Assembly (NCBI RefSeq): GCF_015644585.1
Contig: NZ_JADOBI010000007.1
Location: 227,763 to 291,762, forward strand
DNA: 64,000 nucleotides
Origin: Rahnella laticis
GTDB taxonomy: Bacteria > Pseudomonadota > Gammaproteobacteria > Enterobacterales > Enterobacteriaceae
Direction: 5' to 3'
Position numbers and translations under genes: made by a program
Notes under the pieces: model-generated
The model's database searches: none
The model's input: only the letters and a program-made list of their open reading frames with translations
Told to the model about the DNA's origin: nothing
Shown here: piece after piece, positions 16,484 to 26,492 of the stretch
Layout of the letters: each line of letters begins with the position of its first letter
How positions within the stretch are numbered: position 1 is the first letter of the stretch

Positions 16484-17107
16484 ATGTCTCAACCAAAGAA
16501 ATGGGTGTTTACTGAGCTCGTACAGGACTCAGACGAGCCGGAACAATTGATTGCTTATGCGATGTATAAAGCAGACAAAGATGATCTTGCAATACAATGC
16601 CGTGCAAGATTGCTTCCTGAGGCAGACATAGTGGTTGAACTCACCAGTTTCCATGACAGTATAGCTTATTCAGAAAGAAGGCTTCAGGACTATCGTGACA
16701 AGGCAAAACGGGCTGTAGATCAGCTGGTAGGCAGTGTAAGTGAGAGGGTCGCAGCCGCATACGATCAGACAATCGCTACGATGACGGATAATCATCAGAT
16801 CGACCTGCAGGAAAAATGGAAAAAGTGGGGCGAAGATGCGGCGTTGTACAGTGCTCATCTTGCACAGCCAGTATGGTATACCCGGTTCGGGAAAGGCATT
16901 TTATCGTGGCTCGGTGGCGGTGTATCTGGCCTACTTGCGACCGCAATTTCTACACTCCTGATTGTCGGGGCTGTGTCCCTTTTCACTCCTTCAGTTAGGG
17001 ATACAGCTCGAGATTCATTGAAAGGTGTAGTCGATACGTTGATCCCAGAAACACCCATTCCAGGTGTGACTGACGCAGTCAAAACAAACAAGCAAGAACA
17101 GCCCTGA
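16484..17107 (+). CDS. Hypothetical membrane-anchored protein (207 aa)
   Basis: The start at 16484 (MSQPKKWVFTEL) has GGAAAGGAAC in front; an ATG at 16442 in the same frame has no ribosome site. The N-terminal 130 residues are soluble and helical (DSIAYSERRLQDYRDKAKRA). One hydrophobic segment with a Gly-rich start (ILSWLGGGVSGLLATAIS, about 145-175) anchors it, followed by a 40-residue tail. No family recognised. Likely paired with the 16118 gene. Confidence 0.6.
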   Translation: MSQPKKWVFTELVQDSDEPEQLIAYAMYKADKDDLAIQCRARLLPEADIVVELTSFHDSIAYSERRLQDYRDKAKRAVDQLVGSVSERVAAAYDQTIATMTDNHQIDLQEKWKKWGEDAALYSAHLAQPVWYTRFGKGILSWLGGGVSGLLATAISTLLIVGAVSLFTPSVRDTARDSLKGVVDTLIPETPIPGVTDAVKTNKQEQP

Positions 17108-17189
17108 TTACAGCGCTTTTTTATGCGCTTTGGAACTAAGGAAACATATTTAAAGCGGTGTCACGTCCACTTGTTGTCAACGCCAAGAT

Positions 17190-17798
<609 letters not shown>

Positions 17799-17808
17799 TG
17801 CTTATTTC

Positions 17809-17973
17809 GTAAGCATTAAGTGAGCGCCATATTGACGGTTATTTATCGGTGAGAGCCACATTCCATGGCAACTGTTCGGCCACCTTGTGCTGGACTACTC
17901 TCTCAGTTCGCCCTGGGTATGGCGAAGGTAGGCTTCGGGATTGATACCCTTGAGCCGGCCAGTTCCGATAAGT
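17809..17973 (-). pseudogene. IS66-family transposase C-terminal remnant with terminal end
   Basis: Minus-strand frames read YGLIGTGRLKGINPEAYLRH and, after a frame change, VAEQLPWNVALTDK then stop at 17839. This is the characteristic C-terminus of IS66 TnpC. The sequence beyond the stop ends at GTAAGC (17809), the usual IS66 terminal bases. Only the last ~50 residues remain. Confidence 0.7.
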
Positions 17974-18004
17974 CCATACGCGCCCCCCCATCCCAACGGG
18001 GTAG

Positions 18005-18177
18005 ACACTGTTCCTGTCAGCCTTTACTGCGCTCAGATATCCAATGGCTTACTACACACGCAAAATGAGCCAGGGAAAACGACATAACCAGGCACTTATC
18101 GCCCTAGCAAGACGGTGCTGTGACGTTCTGTTCGCCATGATGCGGACGGTACTTTTTATACCCCAACAGCGTCATAA
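18005..18177 (+). pseudogene. IS110-family transposase C-terminal remnant
   Basis: The + strand reads LFLSAFTALRYPMAYYTRKM, then SQGKRHNQALIALARR and CCDVLFAMMR; a one-base loss then shifts the frame, after which DGTFYTPTAS and a stop follow. This is the conserved C-terminal segment of IS110-family transposases. It is a dead fragment. Confidence 0.7.
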
Positions 18178-18449
18178 ACATGCTTGACAACTTATTAGGG
18201 GCCCCCTTTTTCTTGCTTCGTGGGCTCACCTGTTAACGATTTTAATCGCATAACACGGTGTCCACTATCCATAGGTAGGATGATCCTGAGCAAGCAGTAT
18301 ATCGGCAGATCAATTAGATAAGAATGCAGTACTATTCCTTGATGTGCTACCATCAACAATGATAGAAAATCCTTCTACTCTTCAGATATGAGATTACTTA
18401 ACTTATTGGAAATATCTGGAAATTATTAACCACCCTGATGACACAGTGA

Positions 18450-19667
18450 ATGGACATTCAGAAGATGAATAAAATCGCAGTTGTTTTCATACATGGCTTA
18501 ACAGGTAACAATGAAACTTGGGTGCATGGCAATGGCAACTCTCTACAAAAACTACTTAAAACGAGTGACAAAAGAATTGAGAACCATTGCGACTTTTATG
18601 AATATAATTATTATAGTAAATTAATAGAATTTATGGATGGCATAGTTGCAAAATATGGAAGCAATCTGTTAAGTAAAATCCCATTCGTGCCAAAAAAATT
18701 GAGCGAGAAAAAGAATAGAAAAAATAAAACAATTGCTCATCTAGCAAGTGGTCTTGAAACAGAGTTACGAGTACGTTTTAATGATCACAGTGAAATTATC
18801 TTAATTGGGCATAGTCTCGGAGGTCTTGTCGCCAAAAAGCTAATACTCAAACGCATTGAGGATGGAAATCTTAACAACGTTACTGGTTATATATCTATAG
18901 CAACTCCTCACCATGGCTCGCTTAAAGCTTTATTCACCAAATTTAGCAAAAACAAACATGCCAAAGAACTTGAACCTTTAAACGAACAGACTATGAATTT
19001 AGACACCGACTGGATGAAAAACAACCAATCACATCCTGACTCATTATATTTGATAGCTTTGGACGACGAAGTTGTATTACCACATTGTGCTATTCCTGCC
19101 GGAATTAATAGGAGCATTTGTTACGAAATAAATGATGAAGATCATACTTCCATATGTAAACCAGAGGACATGACAAAAACAAACTTCATCATCATTAAAA
19201 ACTTCATATTAGATAAAATAACATCTATGTTAGAACATGGTTTTTTGCTAGATGAGAAATCCACGAAACTAACATCATATGAGAAAGAGGTTTTTGTTAT
19301 AAAGCTAATATTAGCTGATGTTGATGAAGGTCTCATTGATTCATCAAAGAATTCTTTTTTTCGAGCAGAGGTAGCGTGTAGACTTCACAGAAAAGAAGCG
19401 AAAATATTAGAAGATATTTATGATAAGATAAAGTTTTTATATCAACAGGAATATTATAGAAGACGCAATGGCGAAATAACCAGTTCTGAGTTAGTGTACA
19501 AAGTGCATAAAGAAATAAAAGACAACAACGACTCAGCGTTGAAGATGGCCTTAAAACACTTTTCTTTTCTTGAAAAGATTGGAATGTTGCATCAATTAGC
19601 AAACAAGAAAGAAAGTAAGGTTTACTGGGGAGAAAACGATATTCCAGAAACCCATTACGAGGTGTAA
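18450..19667 (+). CDS. Alpha/beta-hydrolase effector of an ABC-3C/Lamassu-like system
   Basis: A soluble protein of 405 residues (or 400 from ATG 18465). Residues 8-20 (IAVVFIHGLTGNN) form the oxyanion-hole strand; the nucleophile elbow is GHSLGG with Ser122; ATPHHGS follows, and a candidate catalytic His lies in NDEDHTS (about 227-233). The last ~130 residues (from LTSYEKEVFVIKLILADV) are a helical C-terminal domain like those that tie effectors to ABC-three-component systems. Genes 2 and 3 follow with 1-nt and overlapping junctions. GC content is far below the flanks. Predicted role: a lipase- or esterase-like effector released by phage sensing; the cellular substrate is unknown. Confidence 0.8.
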   Translation: MDIQKMNKIAVVFIHGLTGNNETWVHGNGNSLQKLLKTSDKRIENHCDFYEYNYYSKLIEFMDGIVAKYGSNLLSKIPFVPKKLSEKKNRKNKTIAHLASGLETELRVRFNDHSEIILIGHSLGGLVAKKLILKRIEDGNLNNVTGYISIATPHHGSLKALFTKFSKNKHAKELEPLNEQTMNLDTDWMKNNQSHPDSLYLIALDDEVVLPHCAIPAGINRSICYEINDEDHTSICKPEDMTKTNFIIIKNFILDKITSMLEHGFLLDEKSTKLTSYEKEVFVIKLILADVDEGLIDSSKNSFFRAEVACRLHRKEAKILEDIYDKIKFLYQQEYYRRRNGEITSSELVYKVHKEIKDNNDSALKMALKHFSFLEKIGMLHQLANKKESKVYWGENDIPETHYEV

Positions 19668-19668
19668 G

Positions 19669-20160
19669 ATGAATATTTATCATGATGTTTTATCAGAACC
19701 ACACCTTAATATTTTACGGTTATGCATTATTATCAGAGAGTTACAATATAATAAGTTAATGCGAAAGCAATTGACTATTAATAAACTTTGTTTCTTCAAT
19801 GCTATTATCGTCAGTGATAGTTTAACAAATTCAGTACTTAGATATTATGGAGATACCGTTGTAGGGATAGATGATGACGATTATGATGAAGGTTATTCAT
19901 ATCATAATAAAGAGCATCTTCGGGAGGCTTTTGATGGGAAATATATTCGTGATATGATATTAAAACTATCGAGTTTAGAAAAAGTATCTGTTGAAAATAT
20001 AAACCATGACCTTTATCTTAATTTAAAAAAGGACATGGTTTTTTATGATGGATATGATTTAACTGACAAATGGCTTAAGAACATTAATCTAATAAGATTT
20101 TGCTTAAAAAAAAGTGACCGGGAACTCTTTAATTTACTCATAGGATTGATTTATGAATAA
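19669..20160 (+). CDS. ABC-3C middle component (LmuC-like position)
   Basis: A protein of 163 residues, one base after the hydrolase gene and overlapping the ATPase gene by 8 nt. It is helical with an acidic central stretch (VVGIDDDDYDEGYSYHNKEH, about 63-82). The size, fold propensity and place between effector and SMC-like ATPase match the middle component of ABC-3C systems (LmuC in Lamassu), which bridges ATPase and effector. No catalytic motif is seen. The role is inferred from context. Confidence 0.65.
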   Translation: MNIYHDVLSEPHLNILRLCIIIRELQYNKLMRKQLTINKLCFFNAIIVSDSLTNSVLRYYGDTVVGIDDDDYDEGYSYHNKEHLREAFDGKYIRDMILKLSSLEKVSVENINHDLYLNLKKDMVFYDGYDLTDKWLKNINLIRFCLKKSDRELFNLLIGLIYE

Positions 20161-22090
20161 CTCACCTACGCTAATTATAGATAAACTTGAGATTATGGGT
20201 CTTACAAAATCCTATGAGATTTTTTTCAAGGAAGGTATAAATATAATATGGGGCGATCTGGATTGTGGGAAAAGTAGTATTTTAGGAATTATAGCCTATT
20301 GTCTTGGAGCTTCAAATTTGGATTCTTATGGGGAACTTGAAACAAAGGCACATTCTGCACGCGTTAGTGTAACTATTAATAGCGATAAATATATATTTGA
20401 AAGGAACCTGTTCAAACCAGATTCCTATATTAAAGGGTTCAAGAAAAAAATCAACCCTGCAGGCCCATCCGTGATCTTATCTCCGGATTTAGATGGGGAC
20501 GCCCCTGACGGATACATCGCGTTTTACATTATGGGCCTAATGGGACTTCCTATAGCAAAAATAAAGGTATCACCAAGTAAGACAGACTCAACCCTTAATA
20601 GAGTCAGCTTTAAAGATGTTCTTAAATTCCTGTATTTGAAACAAAAAGAAATAGCGTCAGATACAATGTTAAATATGAGCGAAAAATATAGATATGTGAA
20701 AAACAAAGAAATATTAAAATTCCTTCTAAACATTCACAATGAGCTTATTTCAGAGATTGAGGCAGAATTAGCTGAGAACCAAAAAGAATTAAATTCAAAA
20801 AAAAATGAACGAAGAGACATACTTAAATTTTTAGGTAATGTAGGATTCGAGCAGCTTTCTGACGATGTTTTCTTTAATGATTCACATGAAATTGAATTAA
20901 CAGATTTAGAGAAGAAAATAACAGAAATAAAACATGACTATAATTCAGCTTCAGGAACAACAGAATTAGTCGAGAGAAGACTCAAAGAATTGAATGATAT
21001 AGTCATTACATGTAATGAAGTTATTTCAAATTTGAATGATGATCTGTCTAATTTCATTAAATTAAGAAATAGCTATAATGAAGAAAAAAAATCAATTACG
21101 TTGTCATTAAAATTACATAAAGATTTTCATGCACCACTTGATATTGATATCAAGTGCCCACTTTGCAAGCACATCCAACGCTCCAACGAAGTTGATAGTA
21201 CCATATCTGTAGAGTATATGAATTCAGAAAAATCATCGTTAAATAAAAAAATATTGAGTCTTAATGATTATATAGAAAAAACCAGAAATAAATTGGAGAT
21301 AAACATCAAAACCCTCCAGAAAGCAAGGAGCGATATACATGACTTACAATACTCATTTAATGATAGTTATGCAAGGCAAGTTTCTGAACTAGTTGAAACC
21401 ATTTCGCTCCTCGAAAATTATAAAGCAAACTTGATAGCAGAGAATAAAATAAAAGAGCGAGACTCTATAATACAAAATAAAATTGACATGTTAACTTCCG
21501 AGGAAAACAATCTTCAAAAAGCAATAGATATATTGAATGTAAGACTTATTGAAGCCAAAGAAAAAAGTGAAGGGAAAGAGAAAATAATATCAAAGTTAAG
21601 CACAATATTCCGATGGTTAATGTCAAACAGCCTTTTACAAAATGTAAGTAATTCACATGTCAATGATAACCTTGATTTTATCGTACGCGATAAAATTTTA
21701 ACAGAATTAACATCCGGTGGAGTAAGAACCATAACATCCCTTAGTACTTATATGTCGTTCTTAATATTTTCTATTATTAATGACTCTAACATACCTTCGT
21801 TTCTGATGATAGATACCCCAGGCAATAACATTGGCCGCTATCGTACAGTCAATACCAATGGTGATGAAATAGCCTCTGACCAAAAAATATATGAAAGAGT
21901 GTATGAACAACTATATAAAATATATGAACTAGCAAATAAAAAAGAGCGTAAATTTCAAGTTATCATTGTTGACAATGACCTTGCCGAGTTTGCTGCAAAT
22001 AGACCAAATGAGTTCCATATAGCAAAACGCTTCAGCAAGCATGATTCAAATTATGATTACGGTTTGATCAACGATTATAAATCACAGTGA
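20153..22090 (+). CDS. SMC/Rad50-like ATPase of an ABC-3C/Lamassu-like system
   Basis: A protein of 645 residues. Walker A GDLDCGKSS is at residues 34-42; two long coiled-coil arms (about 195-330 and 345-505) flank a zinc hook CPLC at Cys335-Cys338; the ABC signature SGGVRT is near 521; Walker B is FLMIDTPGN near 548-556, with Thr after the Asp as seen in this ATPase group. It should dimerise, bind DNA ends or unusual structures, and gate the effector, as LmuB does in Lamassu. Very AT-rich codon use points to transfer from a low-GC source. Confidence 0.82.
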   Translation: MNNSPTLIIDKLEIMGLTKSYEIFFKEGINIIWGDLDCGKSSILGIIAYCLGASNLDSYGELETKAHSARVSVTINSDKYIFERNLFKPDSYIKGFKKKINPAGPSVILSPDLDGDAPDGYIAFYIMGLMGLPIAKIKVSPSKTDSTLNRVSFKDVLKFLYLKQKEIASDTMLNMSEKYRYVKNKEILKFLLNIHNELISEIEAELAENQKELNSKKNERRDILKFLGNVGFEQLSDDVFFNDSHEIELTDLEKKITEIKHDYNSASGTTELVERRLKELNDIVITCNEVISNLNDDLSNFIKLRNSYNEEKKSITLSLKLHKDFHAPLDIDIKCPLCKHIQRSNEVDSTISVEYMNSEKSSLNKKILSLNDYIEKTRNKLEINIKTLQKARSDIHDLQYSFNDSYARQVSELVETISLLENYKANLIAENKIKERDSIIQNKIDMLTSEENNLQKAIDILNVRLIEAKEKSEGKEKIISKLSTIFRWLMSNSLLQNVSNSHVNDNLDFIVRDKILTELTSGGVRTITSLSTYMSFLIFSIINDSNIPSFLMIDTPGNNIGRYRTVNTNGDEIASDQKIYERVYEQLYKIYELANKKERKFQVIIVDNDLAEFAANRPNEFHIAKRFSKHDSNYDYGLINDYKSQ

Positions 22091-22829
22091 AAATTACACA
22101 TTTCAGTGTTAACATAATTCCGCATCTGACTATTTATTATATAGACAGATGCTGGATTATATTTATATTAATTTTTCCAGTGCCTTACACGTCTTATTTA
22201 TTAATATCCCTAGCAATTAATAACCCCACCGCAAGCGGCGGGAAATATCAGAACAACGCCATCTGATAATCTGAATACAATTTGTGGTATTCGTTACCCT
22301 GATTTTTGAGATCCCGATCAATCATCTTTCATTTTCATGCTTACCTATCGTACTGACAAAACAACCGTCAGTCCAAAACTCTCTACCCTATAGAACTATC
22401 TTCACTTGTGGGCAGCGTTTTAATATCACGTGCTGTCAGGATTTTGATGAGTATGGCAATTTTGCCGCACTGTAAGTTGGCACTTATTGCACGAGCAAAT
22501 AGAAGTGTTCTTCATCCATTCCTATTTCCAAAAACTTCACCTGATAGCGAAATTCAATATCCAGGCACAGTTGTTTCATAACATCGTCAATATCACTATC
22601 AAATACAGTTTGTCTGTATTTTACTGAAAAAAAAGAGAACTATGACAACTTAGGGCAATGTTACTTCATTTACTCAACTTTTCAAAAACATAGAAACCGA
22701 CGAGTTGATATCAATAGGCATTTGAAAAATATATTATCCATTTAATCAGCCCAAATCTGTAACCATTTTTCGCACTCAACGTCATAGTAAATACGGTAGA
22801 AAATTTAGCCTCTCCCCCCAATGATACAT
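22091..22829. other. AT-rich gap after the ABC-3C operon, no gene seen
   Basis: About 740 bp with stops in all frames at short spacing. The longest frame, 22284-22475, has no ribosome site and no recognisable motif. GC content rises along the gap from the AT-rich operon toward the Gabija genes. A small GC-rich hairpin (CCCCACCGCAAGCGGCGGG, about 22224-22242) near the operon end may serve as its terminator, but the T-run is missing. Confidence 0.5.
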
Positions 22830-22968
22830 TGTTGTGTTAATGCTTATAATTGGCCCAATACTGCCGTTGATGTTTTCTGCATCCCGGTTTAGATCTGCTA
22901 CATGCGACTTCTGGTTGTCCTTGCCCCGGATGGTGATACTGCGAAGCTGATCTTTACTAAGTTTTTCT
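22830..22968 (-). pseudogene. Possible CdiA/hemagglutinin fragment
   Basis: A minus-strand piece reads SITIRGKDNQKSHVADLNRD and AENINGSIGPI. This resembles the pre-toxin segment of large CdiA/filamentous-hemagglutinin exoproteins, where a K-S-x-(V/L)-A-D-(L/V)-x-R-D pattern is common. The frame is bounded by stops about 10 codons upstream and beyond the match, so at most it is a remnant. The match is from memory of the family. Confidence 0.4.
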
Positions 22969-23002
22969 CTAGTACATATCCATCCATTTCATCTGTAACC
23001 CC

Positions 23003-24421
23003 CTAACGTGGCAAAATCACTGGCGTTGACGAGCACATAACCAGCCTCGAAGACCCTCGCGTCATAGCGACATAGAGATGCCGCGCATCCATCTCCTCAG
23101 GTGCAGTTATAACGGCTACCTCCCCTTCTAATCCTTTTAGCAACAATGTACTACCTATTACACGCCGGGCCAGTGGTCGACTTTCGTGTCGATTACGTTC
23201 ACGCTCGTTTACCGTGGCTTCGGCAAAAGTACACACACCAACGGCTGCTGACTGCAAGGCATGCAAGCAGCAGCGCAAAACCTCTGGTCGATAGACTCGC
23301 GCATTTTCCTGACGAGCCAGAAGGCGTAGTGCCTCTGCGGCCAGCGTAAAACTTGGCCCATCCGCAAATGCTACTAAAGCCGCTTCAGCCACTGTCGGCG
23401 GGTTACGTGCTCTACCTCTTCGCAGAGTTTCTAATCGGGGGAGCAAAGCTGCCGGGCCAACCTGTGTCATGAGACCCGCAGCAAACTGTACTAGACGCGT
23501 CACCGCATCAGCAGCACCTAGGTTAAACGCCGTACCAAAATCGATAAGGTCGACAAGATCTACGGCCTCTACGGCAGTTGCACCAGGCGTTTGGCTGGCC
23601 ATCCGCTGACGCCCGCGAGTGTCGTAGCTGTTTCCAATCACCAGTACCTGCCCTGTCGCGGTTATCGCTCGCGTCTGGGCGGCAGTCAGACGCTGCTGAA
23701 CAACGGTTTCCGCCTGCAACGGTATCCAGGTCACCTCGGCAGGCACCTGGCGAAGATCAATTGCACCACCATCTAACAGTATTCGCCGGCAGTCCAGAAG
23801 CCAACGACCGAGTTCCGGCGCACCTGCGTTAGCCCAGCGCCATGGGTGGTTGAGCTCACCAATCAGTGGAAAGTGAGCGAGTACGTGCGCATTCCAGTCC
23901 ACGAGCTGATTACCCCGAAAGCCAAAAATGGCCTGCATGGGATCACCCAGTACAGAGGCTGGCAGCACCGTTGATAACGCGGTTACCAGAGCATGTTGCA
24001 CCAGGTTGCAGTCCTGGTATTCGTCCACGATGAGGTGAGCGTAACTGGCCGCCAGAACATCATTGAGATGCCCTCCCTGCAGCAGCTGGCAGGCAGCCAG
24101 CCGTATAGCGGAATAGTCAGCCCCACGATTGCGCAGTTGAAGGATCTCAACGTTCAGCCCACTGCGCGCCGGAAACATCGCCACAAGACGCATGGCAAAT
24201 CCATCAATGGTAGCGATACGGTAGGCCGCAACCGAAACACCGGCGCGTTGCATACGCAGACGCAGTGTTGTCACACCCGCGTTAGTGTGCGTGAGGATAA
24301 GTACCGGTCTGGCCCCCGTATGCAGGGCCAGGGTGTCCGCGATGATTTGCGTTTTACCGCACCCGGCTGGGGCCGTAATCGTCCCCCGATGATATTCCAG
24401 CAGGTTGTAGTCAGGCGGCAT
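23003..24421 (-). CDS. gajB: GajB, UvrD-like helicase of Gabija
   Basis: A superfamily 1A helicase-like protein of 472 residues. Walker A is TAPAGCGKTQ (about 17-26); motif II is HLIVDEYQD; motif III is VLGDPMQAIFGFRG; the C-terminal motif VI is HLYVAMTRGSSRL. In Gabija, GajB assembles on the GajA tetramer and acts after DNA-end sensing; together they degrade DNA and deplete nucleotides. The start codon lies 11 nt inside the gajA end, so the pair is translationally coupled. The length is close to known GajB proteins. Confidence 0.9.
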   Translation of the reverse strand: MPPDYNLLEYHRGTITAPAGCGKTQIIADTLALHTGARPVLILTHTNAGVTTLRLRMQRAGVSVAAYRIATIDGFAMRLVAMFPARSGLNVEILQLRNRGADYSAIRLAACQLLQGGHLNDVLAASYAHLIVDEYQDCNLVQHALVTALSTVLPASVLGDPMQAIFGFRGNQLVDWNAHVLAHFPLIGELNHPWRWANAGAPELGRWLLDCRRILLDGGAIDLRQVPAEVTWIPLQAETVVQQRLTAAQTRAITATGQVLVIGNSYDTRGRQRMASQTPGATAVEAVDLVDLIDFGTAFNLGAADAVTRLVQFAAGLMTQVGPAALLPRLETLRRGRARNPPTVAEAALVAFADGPSFTLAAEALRLLARQENARVYRPEVLRCCLHALQSAAVGVCTFAEATVNERERNRHESRPLARRVIGSTLLLKGLEGEVAVITAPEEMDARHLYVAMTRGSSRLVMCSSTPVILPR

Positions 24422-26147
24422 GGGCCCACCTGTAAAGCTGGTTAATCAGCGCCTGGAACCCGGCATCGGAAGTCGGGAGATGAGGACCAAGGATGTCGTG
24501 CGCCACATTCTCAAACCGGGTCACCGATTTAAACCACCCGTTTCGTCGATGACGGGAAGCGAGCCCCAATAATTGTCGTATTTCCAGAGGATAAGGGGTG
24601 TCGTTCAGTTGGCGCTGCTGCCGGATCTGTGCAAGCGTGACCTGACCGTTGGACTGCGTCTGGATATGTGCCGCCACCTGCTCTTCTTCCATAAGCTCAA
24701 TGCCCCGCTGAAGCAGCGCATCGACGCCTGCATCCGGCAGGCTTACAAACAGTTCATCCTCCAGCGCGCGACCGGCTCGCCAGGTGATATGTTCTCCACC
24801 CGCAGCCTCGAAGGCCTCGACCGTCGCCGGGGTGGGCGGCTTGTCCGCATCCACCAGAACCAGAACACGGTAGCCAAGCTGACGCAGTGCCAGCCCACGC
24901 ACAAAACACCGATCAGGCTCTCCTCCACCAACATTCACGAATGCGGTTCCTGCACTCAGCATGGAATTATCGTTGAGGGCGGTCCAATAATGATCCAGCC
25001 CACGGATTAACCCCACCTCGCTCGCCCCTTCACAGACGATAACGCTACGCGCCAAAAAGGCTTCGGGGTCGGCCCGGACCGTACTTTGAATATCATCGGC
25101 AATGCCCACCGACAGCACCTGGTGGGGAGCTGTCGGATGGCCCCGCACGACAAAGAGCTGGTTGCCATTAAGCTCACGCACGGCCACGGGTGAGTGCGTA
25201 GTCAGAAAAACCTGAAGCGGCGGCGGTGTTTCCCTGGCCCCCAGAGAGTTCAGCAACCGGGTAAGCCGATGTGGCTCCAGGCCGTATTCCACTTCATCCA
25301 CCAGTGCCACGGACGCCCGTTGCGCGGCAGCACGTTGCATTCCTGCCACCAGCAGACGGGACGACCCCGTACCAAGAGAACGCAGCGGCACACCGGCTGC
25401 GTTGTGCAGCGCGATTGCACCATCGCCAATGGAAACTGCGTGAGCGTCCAGTAAGGCCTGAGTCTGACCACCGACAGGTACACCCAACTCATTGGCCTTC
25501 TGAGTAACTACGCCCAGCGTTGCCGCCAGTTGTGCCGAAGCCTGACCACCAAAGCTGGTTCGGGCCTGACGCGCAGCATTTGACAGCTCAGCCCCCAGAT
25601 TAGGACGCTCCTCTGTAAGCCGATTAAGCACCGATCCGCGTGTCCAAGACAGATTTGAGCTCGCATAGGTGCCAAGTCTCGCCGGTGCGATGAGCAGCCG
25701 ATCTTTCCAGGCAAGATTGCGTTCCTGGCCCAGGGCCTCGGCACGCTGAGACACCAGCGTCCAGTTGGGTTCCAGTTCACTGTCTACACTAAGCCGCAGG
25801 CACAGAACCGTTTCCAGCCCTAGCTGAGGCTCTTCCTGAATCTGTCCCGTCACGCTGTTGAACGCCTGCAAATAATTACCGTAGGTTTCCATCGTCTTCA
25901 GAGCATCCGGCAATGAACCCAGGGTCAGAGTAATGCTGATGGGCTGAGTCACATCGAGACCAAAAAAATCGGTATCGCTGAAACTGACATTACGCCGGGC
26001 CCCTAGGCACAGATCAATAGCGTCAAGAATGGTGGTCTTGCCACTGTCCCCCGAACCAATGAGGCAGTTGAGCCCTGGCGAAGGCTGCCAGGTCAATAAA
26101 CGGATAGATCGGAAGTTCTGAATTTCAACGTTACAAACTCTGACCAC
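24411..26147 (-). CDS. gajA: GajA, OLD-family ATPase/TOPRIM nuclease of Gabija
   Basis: A protein of 578 residues, the usual GajA size. The N-terminal ABC ATPase has Walker A GSGDSGKT (31-38), with Walker B VALVDEVEYGLEP and the H-loop FLTTHSPVAV following. The C-terminal TOPRIM nuclease has VCEGASE (Glu373) and VLVDADK (Asp433, Asp435). GajA is a sequence-dependent nicking nuclease held off by ATP and released on nucleotide depletion by phage. Base composition is GC-rich, unlike the AT-rich system next door. Class 2 OLD gene followed by a UvrD-like gene is the defining Gabija pair. Confidence 0.92.
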   Translation of the reverse strand: MVRVCNVEIQNFRSIRLLTWQPSPGLNCLIGSGDSGKTTILDAIDLCLGARRNVSFSDTDFFGLDVTQPISITLTLGSLPDALKTMETYGNYLQAFNSVTGQIQEEPQLGLETVLCLRLSVDSELEPNWTLVSQRAEALGQERNLAWKDRLLIAPARLGTYASSNLSWTRGSVLNRLTEERPNLGAELSNAARQARTSFGGQASAQLAATLGVVTQKANELGVPVGGQTQALLDAHAVSIGDGAIALHNAAGVPLRSLGTGSSRLLVAGMQRAAAQRASVALVDEVEYGLEPHRLTRLLNSLGARETPPPLQVFLTTHSPVAVRELNGNQLFVVRGHPTAPHQVLSVGIADDIQSTVRADPEAFLARSVIVCEGASEVGLIRGLDHYWTALNDNSMLSAGTAFVNVGGGEPDRCFVRGLALRQLGYRVLVLVDADKPPTPATVEAFEAAGGEHITWRAGRALEDELFVSLPDAGVDALLQRGIELMEEEQVAAHIQTQSNGQVTLAQIRQQRQLNDTPYPLEIRQLLGLASRHRRNGWFKSVTRFENVAHDILGPHLPTSDAGFQALINQLYRWAHAA

Positions 26148-26492
26148 GGCACTCTCCCTCCCTTATTATTTTTGTCCACACGCATTTCGTAGAGATAGCT
26201 ATAAATGCGGAGCCAGTGAACCTACACTGATGAAAATAACGCCCCCGCATCTCTCAATCAATGATGTATACCCAGTTTTACTGACATATCGAACGACGAG
26301 TGGATTTCCTTCAATTTATTGACGTAACACCATACGAACTACATCTGCCTCCACCAGAATATGAGGTGAAATTGTTGCACACCGATTAATCCGGGTGTTC
26401 TGGTCAAACTTTTGGTAGCCATGCTTAAATTCCATTGCGCACGCCGATATGTAAATCTGGGGTATTTCTAACAAGTAACTTAAGGAACAAAA
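26148..26492. promoter_or_regulatory. Divergent gap between gajA and the STAND gene
   Basis: A 345-bp AT-rich spacer that must hold the promoters of both gajAB (leftward) and the 26493 gene (rightward). A TAAGGAAC ribosome site lies before 26493. No gene is seen, and no clear repressor palindrome could be found by eye. Confidence 0.45.

Noticed and set aside
17865..18068. 67-codon + strand frame near the IS fragments
   Set aside because: It spans the antisense of the IS66 remnant and the wrong frame of the IS110 remnant.
22284..22475. 63-codon frame in the gap after the ABC-3C operon, considered as an IS200-type transposase piece
   Set aside because: I could not align it with the conserved transposase motifs, and it has no start signal.
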